Shown piece by piece: positions 53,267 through 60,850 of a DNA stretch of 64,000 nt. The position numbers and the translations under genes were made by a program. Below the pieces are notes generated by a model. That model searched no databases. It was not told the origin of the DNA and worked only from the letters and a program-made list of their open reading frames with translations. This DNA is from Candidatus Ribeiella danica (GTDB lineage: Bacteria; Chloroflexota; Chloroflexia; Chloroflexales; Roseiflexaceae). How positions within the stretch are numbered: the stretch's first letter is position 1; every line of letters starts with the position of its first letter. The DNA lies in the NCBI GenBank assembly GCA_016717335.1, contig JADKFS010000001.1:558001-622000 (forward strand). Direction: 5' to 3'.

Positions 53267-54499
53267 ATGTTCGTCACCATCCCCGACAGCCTGATCCAGG
53301 AGGCGCTACGCAGCCCACACAGCGCGGGCGCGCTCTACGGGCGGCTCCGCGACGAGGGCGACGTGGCGCAGGTGCGCGGCCTCGATCCCGACTCCGGCGA
53401 TGAGCTGGGCCGCTGGGGCATCGGCGCCCCGCCTGATGAGATCGCGCGCGCCATTCCCGAGTTGGGCGCGGGCCATATCTTCATCAGTCTCAGCGCCGAG
53501 CCGCACCCCGCCGCGCAGGCATACCGCCTTGAGAATCAGCAGCTCCAGCCGGTGCAGATCGACATTATCCGGCTGCAGGCCGACTACACGGCGCGCATGA
53601 ACGGGCTGTTCGAGCCCGGCGCGCTCGCCGACGCGCGCGTGGCAGTGATCGGCCTGGGCTCGGGCGGCTCGGTCGTCGCGGCCCAGCTGGCGCGCTGCGG
53701 CGTCGGCCACATGCGGCTGGTCGACCCCGACCGGCTGGAGACGCACAACATCGCCCGACACGTCTGTGGTCTGCGCGACATCGGCCGCTACAAGACCCGC
53801 GCCGTGCGCGACCTGCTGCGCGACATCTCGCCGCTCGTCGCGGTCGAGACCTATGAGGCCGACATCCTGGCCCGGCCGGAGATCCTGGCCGAGGTCGTCG
53901 CCGGCTGCGACCTGGTCGTCGCCGCGACCGATACCGAGGAGTCGAAGATCGCGATCAACCGGGCCTGCTGGCCGCTGGGCATCCCGGCGGTCTATGGCGC
54001 GGCCTACAACCGCGCCTTCGGCGGCGACATCTTCCGGGCGCTGCCGCCCGACGGCGCCTGCTACGACTGCTTCCAGCAGGTCGTCGTCGAGCATTTCGGG
54101 TCGCCGCCGCCGGCCGCCAGCGACTTCTCGCCCGGCTACGCCGACCCGTCGCGCATGGCCGACCTGATCGCCGAGCCGGGCCTGGCGATGGACGTCGGCG
54201 TGATCGCCCTCCTGCTGGCGCGCGTCGCGCTGATGGTGCTGCTGCGCGGCCAGACGACAACCCTGCCCGAGCTGCCCGAGAACTGGCTGCTGTTCGGCAA
54301 CCGCGCCGGCTGGATCTTCGAGAAGCCGCTCGAGAGCCTGTTCATCGACGTGCCGAAGCGGCCGGACTGCCCGACCTGCAACTACGAGGGCTACGTCCGC
54401 GAGCATCTGGGGATGTCGGCCGACGAGGCCCGCGCCGCCGCCGAGGCGCTGCTGGCTCAGCTTCTAACGACCGACCCGCAGGAGCCCGAGCACACCTGA
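53267..54499 (+). CDS. E1-like ThiF-family adenylating enzyme
   Basis: A 410-residue ThiF/MoeB/E1-like protein. Residues ~120-410 are the adenylation domain: VAVIGLGSGGS (Gly129), RLVDPDRLETHNIARH with Asp153/Asp155 and Arg164, Lys176 in GRYKTRA, and VVAATDTEESK with Asp222. Two CxxC pairs, Cys265/Cys268 (GACYDCF) and Cys368/Cys371 (PDCPTCN), fit the structural zinc. The first ~115 residues are extra; they could be a degenerate JAB-like domain (GALYGRLRDEGDVAQVRG, then IFISLSAEPHP), without the zinc ligands. It should adenylate a C-terminus and hand it to the E2. No ribosome-binding site; the hairpin just upstream may matter. Confidence 0.88.
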   Translation: MFVTIPDSLIQEALRSPHSAGALYGRLRDEGDVAQVRGLDPDSGDELGRWGIGAPPDEIARAIPELGAGHIFISLSAEPHPAAQAYRLENQQLQPVQIDIIRLQADYTARMNGLFEPGALADARVAVIGLGSGGSVVAAQLARCGVGHMRLVDPDRLETHNIARHVCGLRDIGRYKTRAVRDLLRDISPLVAVETYEADILARPEILAEVVAGCDLVVAATDTEESKIAINRACWPLGIPAVYGAAYNRAFGGDIFRALPPDGACYDCFQQVVVEHFGSPPPAASDFSPGYADPSRMADLIAEPGLAMDVGVIALLLARVALMVLLRGQTTTLPELPENWLLFGNRAGWIFEKPLESLFIDVPKRPDCPTCNYEGYVREHLGMSADEARAAAEALLAQLLTTDPQEPEHT

Positions 54500-54519
54500 C
54501 CGCAATCAAGAGGTCGTCT

Positions 54520-55848
54520 ATGCCCCCATCCACGGATACATCTTCCGAGCTCAACGACCCGGACGGCGAGATCGAGCGACTGCTGCAGGAAAAGCGAGCA
54601 GCCGTACCGCCACCCATCAACGAGTATGGTGAGATCAACGACCCGGGCGACGAGATCGAGCGGCTGAAGAGCGAAAAACTGGTGCCGCCGGGCACGCTGC
54701 CGGTATATCCGGAGATCGAGCCGACCCCCTGGCCGCCGCCCGAGGCCGAAAGCCCAAGCGTAGACCGGCGGCGCCCGCTCATCTGGATCGCCGGGGCCGT
54801 CGCCACGCTGCTTGCGCTGCTCTTGCTCATCCTCCTCACCCTGCGCGGCGGATCGGGCCTCGGGGGTACGCCGACGGCAGCTGCGCCCGTGCCCACGATG
54901 CAGCCTCCGGTCGCCACGGTGCTCGTCCCGATCACATCCGTCCCACTGGTTCCAACGCCCGACTCGAAAACATCGCTGGCGCTCAGCTACACCGACGGGA
55001 TGCAGGCGCTGAAAGACCAGCAGTGGACGACAGCGGCCGCAAAGCTCCAGGACGTGTATAATGCTGACCCCAACTATATCGACGTCGTGCAATCGCTGAG
55101 CGAGGCGTACTACCAGATCGCCTTGCGGGATCTGGCCGAGGGGCGCGCCGGCACCGCGCTGGAGCGCCTGAATCGCGCGCTGGCCGTCAACCCGCTGCAT
55201 CCGACCGTCAAGGAGACGCAGGGCCAGGTGCTGCTGTACCTCGACGGCTATAAGGCTCACCAGGAGCAGAGCTGGGACATCGCAATCGAGAAGCTTGAAG
55301 AGCTCCGAGAGCGCGTTCCAGGCGACCAGCAGTCGCGCGTCTTTTCCGACACCGCACAGCTGCTCTACGATTCCTATATGGGCAAGGCCGGGCTGCTGGA
55401 GCAGCAGAAGCCGCCGCAGGTCGCCGCGGCGCTGAAGCTCTACAGGAGCGCCCTGAAGCTGCCGGTCGATCATGCCACTGCCGACGAGCGGGTGAGCGCG
55501 CTGACGCCGCGCCGCTTCGTAGGCACGTTGTTCGATCACAAAAACGACGGTGCCGTGGCCTGTGGCAGCTCGTTCGAGTCCACGGTGTATGGCCGAGTGC
55601 GCGATGCTGCGGACAACCGGCTGGCCGGCGTCACGGTGCGGGTCACCTCGAGCGACGGGCACAACTCCTACACCGCGACAACCGATCGACGCGGCGAGTT
55701 CAAGGTGCCGGGTCTGGGCTGCACGACCTGGCGCACACAGATCGTCAAGGCGCCCGACGCGCCCGGCGGCGTCACCTCCAGTATCATACCCGCCGATCTG
55801 AACGGCGGGCGGCTCAGCGCGGCGGGGGTCGAGTTTCGCAGACAGTAG
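54520..55848 (+). CDS. Single-pass membrane TPR protein with carboxypeptidase-regulatory-like tail
   Basis: A 442-residue protein. The cytosolic N-terminus (1-88) holds two near repeats, residues 11-31 (LNDPDGEIERLLQEKRAAVP) and 39-57 (INDPGDEIERLKSEKLVPP). A membrane helix follows at about 90-110 (LIWIAGAVATLLALLLLILL), then a Thr/Pro linker and TPR-like helices (YTDGMQALKDQQWTTAAAKL). The last ~85 residues are a beta-sandwich like carboxypeptidase regulatory domains (VYGRVRDAADNRLAGVTVRV, TDRRGEFKVPGLGC). It starts 20 bases after the E1 gene and closes the run. Probably a membrane scaffold of the system; the repeats carry Lys residues that could be modification sites. Confidence 0.78.
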   Translation: MPPSTDTSSELNDPDGEIERLLQEKRAAVPPPINEYGEINDPGDEIERLKSEKLVPPGTLPVYPEIEPTPWPPPEAESPSVDRRRPLIWIAGAVATLLALLLLILLTLRGGSGLGGTPTAAAPVPTMQPPVATVLVPITSVPLVPTPDSKTSLALSYTDGMQALKDQQWTTAAAKLQDVYNADPNYIDVVQSLSEAYYQIALRDLAEGRAGTALERLNRALAVNPLHPTVKETQGQVLLYLDGYKAHQEQSWDIAIEKLEELRERVPGDQQSRVFSDTAQLLYDSYMGKAGLLEQQKPPQVAAALKLYRSALKLPVDHATADERVSALTPRRFVGTLFDHKNDGAVACGSSFESTVYGRVRDAADNRLAGVTVRVTSSDGHNSYTATTDRRGEFKVPGLGCTTWRTQIVKAPDAPGGVTSSIIPADLNGGRLSAAGVEFRRQ

Positions 55849-55980
55849 GCGGAGGGGGTTTCAGGCGCGGGGCTGCGGCGGCAATCCCTGGTTTTCCGTG
55901 CTTGACACGCGTGGTAAGATCACCTCATCGAACATCTGTTCTTCTGCCTAAGACAAGGTTTTGCGAACCCTACAGTTTCG

Positions 55981-56029
55981 GGTGTGGAGGTGTGGAGGGG
56001 CCGTAGAGGCCCCTCCACACCTCCACACC
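55981..56029. repeat. Palindromic repeat, family B (22-bp stem)
   Basis: Arms 55981-56002 and 56008-56029 pair perfectly, loop GTAGA. The arm contains GGTGTGGAGGGGCC as at 26517 and 56950. It lies in the 254-base gap after the TPR protein. A TAAGAT box at 55915-55920 with TTTTCC 17 bases upstream is a weak promoter candidate for the next gene. Confidence 0.85.
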
Positions 56030-56102
56030 GGTGAAGCTGATCGCTGCCAAGCGAAACCTTGTCTCGTCGTCGAACCGAGTATGAAGCCGCCAAGGAGGAA
56101 GC

Positions 56103-56876
56103 ATGACCACACATCCACAGGCAAAACCGGCCGGTACGCCCACCTGGATCGACCTGATGACGCCGGACATCGACGCGGCGCGCGCATTCTACCAGGCCGT
56201 GTTCGGCTGGGAGTACGACATCGGCGGTCCGGAATTTGGCGGCTATACAACCGCTCGCATGGGGCAGAGAATGACAGCCGGCCTGATGGGTAATCAGCCC
56301 GATGCCCCGCCAATGCCAGCCGCATGGAGTTTGTATTTCGCCACCGATAACATCGAGGCCGATGTGGCGCACGCGGTGGAATTGGGGGCCAAGGTGCTGT
56401 CCCCAGCTATGGCTGTTAGCGAATTTGGCAGTATGGCGACTTGTGAAGACCCCACCGGCGCAACGTTCAGCTTTTGGCAGGCTGGGCAACATGTGGGCGC
56501 ACAGGTTACCGAGGAGCCAGGGTCAGCGGCCTGGTATGAACTGTATTCATCGAATGCAAAACAGGCACGTGATTTCTACATGGCAGTGCTTGGAGCCACC
56601 GCCGACCCTATGCCAGGAGGAATGGAGTATTACGTGCTCAAACATGGAGAGCAAGAGCTCTGCGGCATCATGCAGATTGATCCCTCGTGGGGTGACTTTC
56701 ACTCGCAGTGGATCACCTATTTCTCGGTCGCCAACACCGACGAAACAGTGGCGGTTGTAACCAAGCACGGCGGCAAGGTGATGGGCCCGATCGACGATTC
56801 GCCATTTGGTCGAATTGCCGCGCTGATGGATCCAAGCGGCGCAACGTTCAAAGTTGTCCAGCCCCCGACCGGCTAA
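56103..56876 (+). CDS. Two-domain VOC (glyoxalase/bleomycin resistance-like) protein
   Basis: A 257-residue protein with two vicinal-oxygen-chelate domains. Domain 1 starts PTWIDLMTPDIDAARAFYQA and ends with CEDPTGATFSFWQ. Domain 2 starts AAWYELYSSNAKQARDFYMA and ends with LMDPSGATFKVVQPP. This tandem arrangement is common in small-molecule-binding VOC proteins of actinomycetes and Chloroflexota. Several metal-ligand positions appear replaced, so it may bind rather than catalyse. AAGGAGG is 4 bases before ATG 56103. Codon use is less GC-biased here than in neighbours (AATTTGGCAG, GTATGAACTG), hinting at recent acquisition. Monocistronic. Confidence 0.87.
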   Translation: MTTHPQAKPAGTPTWIDLMTPDIDAARAFYQAVFGWEYDIGGPEFGGYTTARMGQRMTAGLMGNQPDAPPMPAAWSLYFATDNIEADVAHAVELGAKVLSPAMAVSEFGSMATCEDPTGATFSFWQAGQHVGAQVTEEPGSAAWYELYSSNAKQARDFYMAVLGATADPMPGGMEYYVLKHGEQELCGIMQIDPSWGDFHSQWITYFSVANTDETVAVVTKHGGKVMGPIDDSPFGRIAALMDPSGATFKVVQPPTG

Positions 56877-56949
56877 TCGGTAGATTCTGCTATACTTCCT
56901 TCGCGCACGGGGTTCGCGCTAGCGGCTCGCCACACTGAATCTGGCGGGT

Positions 56950-56990
56950 GGGGAGGTGTGGAGGGGCCTTTGGCCCCTCCACACCTCCCC
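56950..56990. repeat. Palindromic repeat, family B (19-bp stem)
   Basis: Arms 56950-56968 and 56972-56990 pair perfectly, loop TTT. The 19-base arm GGGGAGGTGTGGAGGGGCC is identical to that at 26517-26535, 30 kb away; only the loop differs (TTT against AAA). Confidence 0.9.
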
Positions 56991-57035
56991 GTCAAAATCA
57001 CTGTAGTCGACCACTACGAGAGATACACTATCTCA

Positions 57036-57818
57036 ATGACTCAGAAACGTCTTAAGCTCTTCTCATGGAACGTCAACGGCATCCGCGCGGCCGAGAAGAA
57101 GGGCTTTCTCGACTGGCTGGGCGCGTGCGAGGCCGACATCGTGGCGCTGCAGGAGACCAAGGCCAGCCCGGAGCAGCTCTCGACGGCGCTGTGCCAGCCG
57201 GACGGATACCAGGCCCACTGGTGCGCGGCCGAGAAGAAGGGCTACAGCGGCGTGGCGACCTACTCGCGCGCCGCGCCGCTCGCGGTGGCGCGCGGCCTGG
57301 GCGACGCGCGCTTCGACGCCGACGGCCGCGTGCTGATCAGCAGCTTCCCGGAGCTCCAGCTCTTCAATATCTACTTCCCCAACGGCGGGCGCGGGCCGGA
57401 GTGGGTCGCGCACAAGCTGGCGTTCTACCGGCGCTTCTGCGAGGTCGTCGGCGGCCAGATCGCCGCCGGCCGGCCGGTGATCGTCGTCGGCGACGTCAAC
57501 ACCGCCTATGCCGAGATCGACCTGGCGCGGCCGCGCGAGAACCGCAAGACGTCGGGCTTCATGCCCGAGGAGCGCGCCGGCATGGGCGAGTTCTTCGACG
57601 CCGGCCTGGTCGACACCTTCCGCCACCTCAGGCCCGACGAGGTGAAGTACAGCTGGTGGGACCAGGTCACGCGCGCGCGCGAGCGCAATGTCGGCTGGCG
57701 GCTCGACTATATCTTCGTCTCACGTGACCTGCTGCCCTACGTCGTCGACGCCGATATCCACACCGATGTGCTCGGCTCGGACCACTGCCCGGTCAGCCTG
57801 ACGCTGGAGCTGCCGTAG
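57036..57818 (+). CDS. xth: Exodeoxyribonuclease III (AP endonuclease family)
   Basis: A 260-residue enzyme of the ExoIII/APE1 family. All key motifs are present: FSWNVNGIRA, VALQETKAS (metal-binding Glu), YFPNGGRG, VVGDVNTAYAEIDLARP, WRLDYIFVS and the C-terminal catalytic LGSDHCPVSL. It cuts DNA 5' of abasic sites and degrades 3' ends in base-excision repair. Length matches the family. The frame extends upstream into the palindrome, but ATG 57036 begins the conserved KLFSWNVNG region. No clear ribosome-binding site. Confidence 0.95.
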   Translation: MTQKRLKLFSWNVNGIRAAEKKGFLDWLGACEADIVALQETKASPEQLSTALCQPDGYQAHWCAAEKKGYSGVATYSRAAPLAVARGLGDARFDADGRVLISSFPELQLFNIYFPNGGRGPEWVAHKLAFYRRFCEVVGGQIAAGRPVIVVGDVNTAYAEIDLARPRENRKTSGFMPEERAGMGEFFDAGLVDTFRHLRPDEVKYSWWDQVTRARERNVGWRLDYIFVSRDLLPYVVDADIHTDVLGSDHCPVSLTLELP

Positions 57819-58002
57819 CGCCCGGGGCTTGGGGCTCGAAGGTTAGCGAACAAAGCTTTCCGGAAAAGCGTTGTGGGCTGCGGCCGATTGGTTCTGCAGT
57901 TCTTCGGCCGCGGAACCACAGAACCGCGGAACCATGCGTGGCAGCACGAACCCGATACGGACTTCTGTAACTCCGGCTAGCCTCGGAAGAAAGGGACACG
58001 AA
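57819..58002. other. Intergenic region with short GC-rich repeats
   Basis: 184 bases. CCGCGGAACCA occurs twice (57909-57919 and 57925-57935), interleaved with GGTTCTG / CAGAACC inverted pieces (57888-57925). GAAGAAAGG precedes the next ATG. No gene seen. Confidence 0.6.
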
Positions 58003-58485
58003 ATGACGACACCGGAGCAGCGCGCGGCCGACATCGCGCGCATCGCCGCCCTGCCCGAGGCGCTGGCCGCCGCGGTCGCCGGGCTGAGCGACGCGCAGCT
58101 CGACCGGCCGGCCGACGACGACCCCTGGACCGTGCGCCAGGTGGTCCACCACGTCGCCGACTCGCACATGAACGCCTTCATCCGCATGAAGCTGATGCTG
58201 ACCGAGCAGCACCCGACCCTCAAGCCCTACGACCAGGACGCCTGGGCGCTGCTGGCCGACACTCGCTCGACGCCGGTCGACGCGACGCTGGTGCTGCTGC
58301 GCGGCCTGCACGCCCGCTGGGTCACACTGCTCGAGTCGCTGCGCGAGGAGGACTGGGGTCGCAGCGCGCACCACCCCGAGAGCGGCACGGTGACGATCGA
58401 CGGGATGCTGCGGACCTACGCCCAGCACGGCAAGGACCACGTCGCCCAGATCCGCCACATCCAGCAGCGGGCGGCCGGCGGCTGA
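58003..58485 (+). CDS. DinB/YfiT-like metal-binding protein
   Basis: A 160-residue four-helix-bundle protein of the DinB superfamily. The first metal His is in WTVRQVVHHVADSHMNAF, and the last two form the His-x3-His of AQHGKDHVAQIRHI. This resembles the YfiT/BstA group, which includes thiol S-transferases (bacillithiol and similar). The natural thiol of this organism is not known from here. ATG 58003 lies after AAGAAAGGGACACGAA, a moderate ribosome-binding site; longer frames upstream are not conserved. Confidence 0.88.
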   Translation: MTTPEQRAADIARIAALPEALAAAVAGLSDAQLDRPADDDPWTVRQVVHHVADSHMNAFIRMKLMLTEQHPTLKPYDQDAWALLADTRSTPVDATLVLLRGLHARWVTLLESLREEDWGRSAHHPESGTVTIDGMLRTYAQHGKDHVAQIRHIQQRAAGG

Positions 58486-58579
58486 TGAGAGACTTCGGAG
58501 CCGAAACCATTGCACCAGTCAACCCCCTCTCCGGTGGCGACGGGAGAGGGGGGCAGAGGGTGAGGGCCGCTAGCCCGCC
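58486..58579. repeat. Degenerate family A repeat remnant
   Basis: It contains ACTTCGGAGCCGAAACCATTGCACCAGTC, a half-copy of the core (GCCGAAACC), and CCCCTCTCCGGTGGCGACGG / GAGAGGGGGGCAGAGGGTGAGGG on the right, i.e. the usual right flank of the family without a perfect hairpin. It sits between convergent genes. Confidence 0.65.
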
Positions 58580-59755
58580 TCACCGCGCCGCGGCGCGCGC
58601 GACCTCGAGCGGCAGGCTGCGCACCCCATAGACGATCATGCTCGGCAGCGCCTCGAGCGCGGCACCGGGCGACAGCCGAACCGCCTCGAAGCGGCGCAGC
58701 ATCGCCGCCAGCGCGATCCGCGCCTCCAGCCGGGCGAGCGGCGCGCCGAGGCAGTAGTGGATGCCGTAGCCGAACGCGATGTGGCGGCTCGGCTTCCGAT
58801 CGATGTCGAAGCGCTCCGGATCGGCAAACTGGTCCTCGTCGTGGTTGGCCGAGCCGATCCAGGCGACCACCGGCGCGCCAGTCGGGATGATCTGATCGCC
58901 AAAGGTCGCCGGCGCGGACGCGACCCGAAACATCGACTGGACCGGCGAGCGGTAGCGCAGCACCTCCTCGATCGCCTGCGGCAGCAGGTCCGGCTCGGCC
59001 CGCAGGCGCTCCCAGGCCGCGGGGCGCTCGCTGAAGCACAGCAGCGCGTTGCCGATCAGGTTGGTGGTCGTCTCGTTGCCGGCGACCAGCAGCAGCGCGC
59101 AGAAGCCCAGCAGCTCCGGCACGGTCAGGTGCTGGCCCTCGATCTCAGCCTGCAGCAGCCCGCTGACCAGATCGCCGCGCGGCTCGCTCCGGCGCTGCTC
59201 GATCAGCCTCATGAAATACTCGACCATCTCGCGGGTGGCCTGGAACTGCGACATGTCGCCGCCGGACGCGGTCGAGACGACCGCGTCGGACCAGACTTTG
59301 AAGCGATCGCGGTGCTCGGCCGGGATGCCCAGCAGCTCAGCGATCACGATCACCGGCAGCGGGTAGCCAAGGTCGCGGATGGCATCCATGTGCCCGTCCG
59401 CGGCCGCGCCGTCGAGCAGCTCGTCGACGATCGCGCCGATCCGGGGCGCCAGCGCCTCGATCGCGCGCGGGGTGAACGCCTGTGTTACCAGCGAGCGCAG
59501 CTGCCGGTGCCGCGGCGGGTCGGTGCTGATCATGCTGGCCGCGAAGGGCTGGCTAACCGACTGCGCGTCGCCGCCCTGGAACTTTGACGAGAACGTGGCG
59601 TAGTCGCCCAGCACGCGCTGGACGTCGTCGTAGCGGAACACGCTCCAGGTGTAGCGCTGCGGGTCGTAGGCGACCGGGTGCGACTGGCGCATGGTGCGAT
59701 ACCAGGGAAACGGGTTGAGCCGTGAATCGCTCGAACTGCTTATCGTCATGAGCAA
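58580..59755 (-). CDS. Cytochrome P450
   Basis: A 391-residue class I bacterial P450. The I-helix carries LLVAGNETTTNLIGN, the K-helix ExxR is EEVLRYRSP, and the heme-binding loop is AFGYGIHYCLGAPLARLEA with the axial Cys. Length and motifs fit CYP107-type soluble P450s that hydroxylate fatty acids, macrolides or other small molecules; no ferredoxin or substrate gene lies beside it. The start has two options (ATG 59755 or 59749), neither with a strong ribosome-binding site. Confidence 0.94.
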   Translation of the reverse strand: MLMTISSSSDSRLNPFPWYRTMRQSHPVAYDPQRYTWSVFRYDDVQRVLGDYATFSSKFQGGDAQSVSQPFAASMISTDPPRHRQLRSLVTQAFTPRAIEALAPRIGAIVDELLDGAAADGHMDAIRDLGYPLPVIVIAELLGIPAEHRDRFKVWSDAVVSTASGGDMSQFQATREMVEYFMRLIEQRRSEPRGDLVSGLLQAEIEGQHLTVPELLGFCALLLVAGNETTTNLIGNALLCFSERPAAWERLRAEPDLLPQAIEEVLRYRSPVQSMFRVASAPATFGDQIIPTGAPVVAWIGSANHDEDQFADPERFDIDRKPSRHIAFGYGIHYCLGAPLARLEARIALAAMLRRFEAVRLSPGAALEALPSMIVYGVRSLPLEVARAAAR

Positions 59756-60090
59756 CGTTCCTTTGCGCTAGCGACAATAGATTCGCCTCTCTCCTATCAG
59801 GTGGCGTGCCGCCAGCCGGCCGGTATGCTACAGTGGCGCGTATGGTCTTGGGCAATTCTTGGGAGCCGATGAACGATAGGAAGCAAGCGCTCATCGTCTA
59901 TCGTCAATGGTCTATTGTCAGGCTGATATACTATAAGCGCCAAACCAAATACCCCCTTCTCCCGATCGGAGAGGGGGTAGCGGGTGAGGGTGTTATTGCG
60001 GGGTTACGCGGGAAATAGCACCAACAAAATTGAGGTGCGGGCCTGTCTGGAGGCGCTCACTCTCCAAACCACCCACACCCCAGGAGGAAC
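59756..60090. other. Intergenic region upstream of the P450 gene
   Basis: 335 bases without a supported long gene. GGTATGCTACAGTGGCGC near 59821 resembles the extended -10 seen at 16682 and is on the plus strand. At 59952-59993 a family A flank (CCCCTTCTCCCGATCGGAGA, then GGGGGTAGCGGGTGAGGG) forms an imperfect hairpin. The P450 promoter should be here on the minus strand but is not clear. Confidence 0.45.
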
Positions 60091-60171
60091 ATGCCACACC
60101 GAAAGGATAGCCGAGTCGGTGCGGTTTGCCTATCGGGGAAAGCAAGACAGTTTCCGAGGTGGAAACCCTGA
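60091..60171 (+). CDS. Possible 26-residue peptide with strong ribosome-binding site
   Basis: ATG 60091 follows CAGGAGGAAC, a strong ribosome-binding site. The product starts MPHRKDSRVGAVCLSGKAR and ends QFPRWKP, basic with one Cys. It ends 6 bases before the stop of the minus-strand regulator. It could be a small peptide, the remnant of a degraded gene, or chance. Confidence 0.3.
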   Translation: MPHRKDSRVGAVCLSGKARQFPRWKP

Positions 60172-60177
60172 CAGCAC

Positions 60178-60834
60178 TCAGTTTTCGGCCAGGAGGCCGC
60201 GGGCGAGCGCGTAGCGAACCAGCGCGGCGCGGCTGTGCAGGTCGAGCTTCTGCATGATCCGCGCCCGGTAGGTCTCGATGCTCTTGGGGCTCAGCGCGAG
60301 CTGCTCGGCGATCTCGCCGGCGGTGTAGCCAAGCGCGATCAGCTTGAGCACCTCGCGCTCGCGCTCGCTCAGATGCTCGTAGGTGTCCTGCTGGCCGCCG
60401 CGCTGCACGTTCGTCAGGTAGTCCTCCAGCACCATCCGCGCGGCCGAGGGGTACAGGAACGCCTCGCCCGCGGCGACCGTGCGGATCGCGCTGATCAGCT
60501 CGGTGTCGATCGTCGACTTCAGCACGTAGCCCGAGGCGCCGGCCTTGAGCACCGGGAACAGGTAGCGCTCCTGGGCGTGCACGGTCAGAATTAGCACGTG
60601 GACGGAAGGGCAGCTGGCGCGCATCCGCCGGGTCGCCTCCAGGCCATCCATCTCGGGCATGGAGATGTCCATGACGACGACGTCGGGGAGATGCTCCTGC
60701 GCCATCAGGACGGCCTGCGCGCCATTGCCGGCCTCGCCGACGATCAGCATGTCCGGCTCGATCTCCAGCAGGGTGCGCAGCCCCACCCGCACGACCGGGT
60801 GGTCGTCGACCAGGAGCAGCCGGATCGTCCTCAT
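60178..60834 (-). CDS. NarL/FixJ-family response regulator
   Basis: A 218-residue regulator. The receiver has LLLVDDHPVV, phospho-acceptor Asp in VVVMDISMPEMDG, Thr in LILTVHA and Lys in YVLKSTI. The LuxR helix-turn-helix is at the C-terminus (LSEREREVLKLIALGYTAGE ... LSPKSIETYRARIMQKLDLH). It should dimerise and bind DNA when phosphorylated by the kinase whose gene lies just upstream on the same strand (16-base gap). Targets unknown; it closely resembles the fragment at 1-240. Confidence 0.94.
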   Translation of the reverse strand: MRTIRLLLVDDHPVVRVGLRTLLEIEPDMLIVGEAGNGAQAVLMAQEHLPDVVVMDISMPEMDGLEATRRMRASCPSVHVLILTVHAQERYLFPVLKAGASGYVLKSTIDTELISAIRTVAAGEAFLYPSAARMVLEDYLTNVQRGGQQDTYEHLSEREREVLKLIALGYTAGEIAEQLALSPKSIETYRARIMQKLDLHSRAALVRYALARGLLAEN

Positions 60835-60850
60835 TGGCGTAGCCTTCGCT

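Noticed and set aside
55902..55920. TTGACA plus TAAGAT as a promoter
   Set aside because: Only 7 bases apart, far from the 16-19 bases needed; kept only TTTTCC-17-TAAGAT as a weak option.
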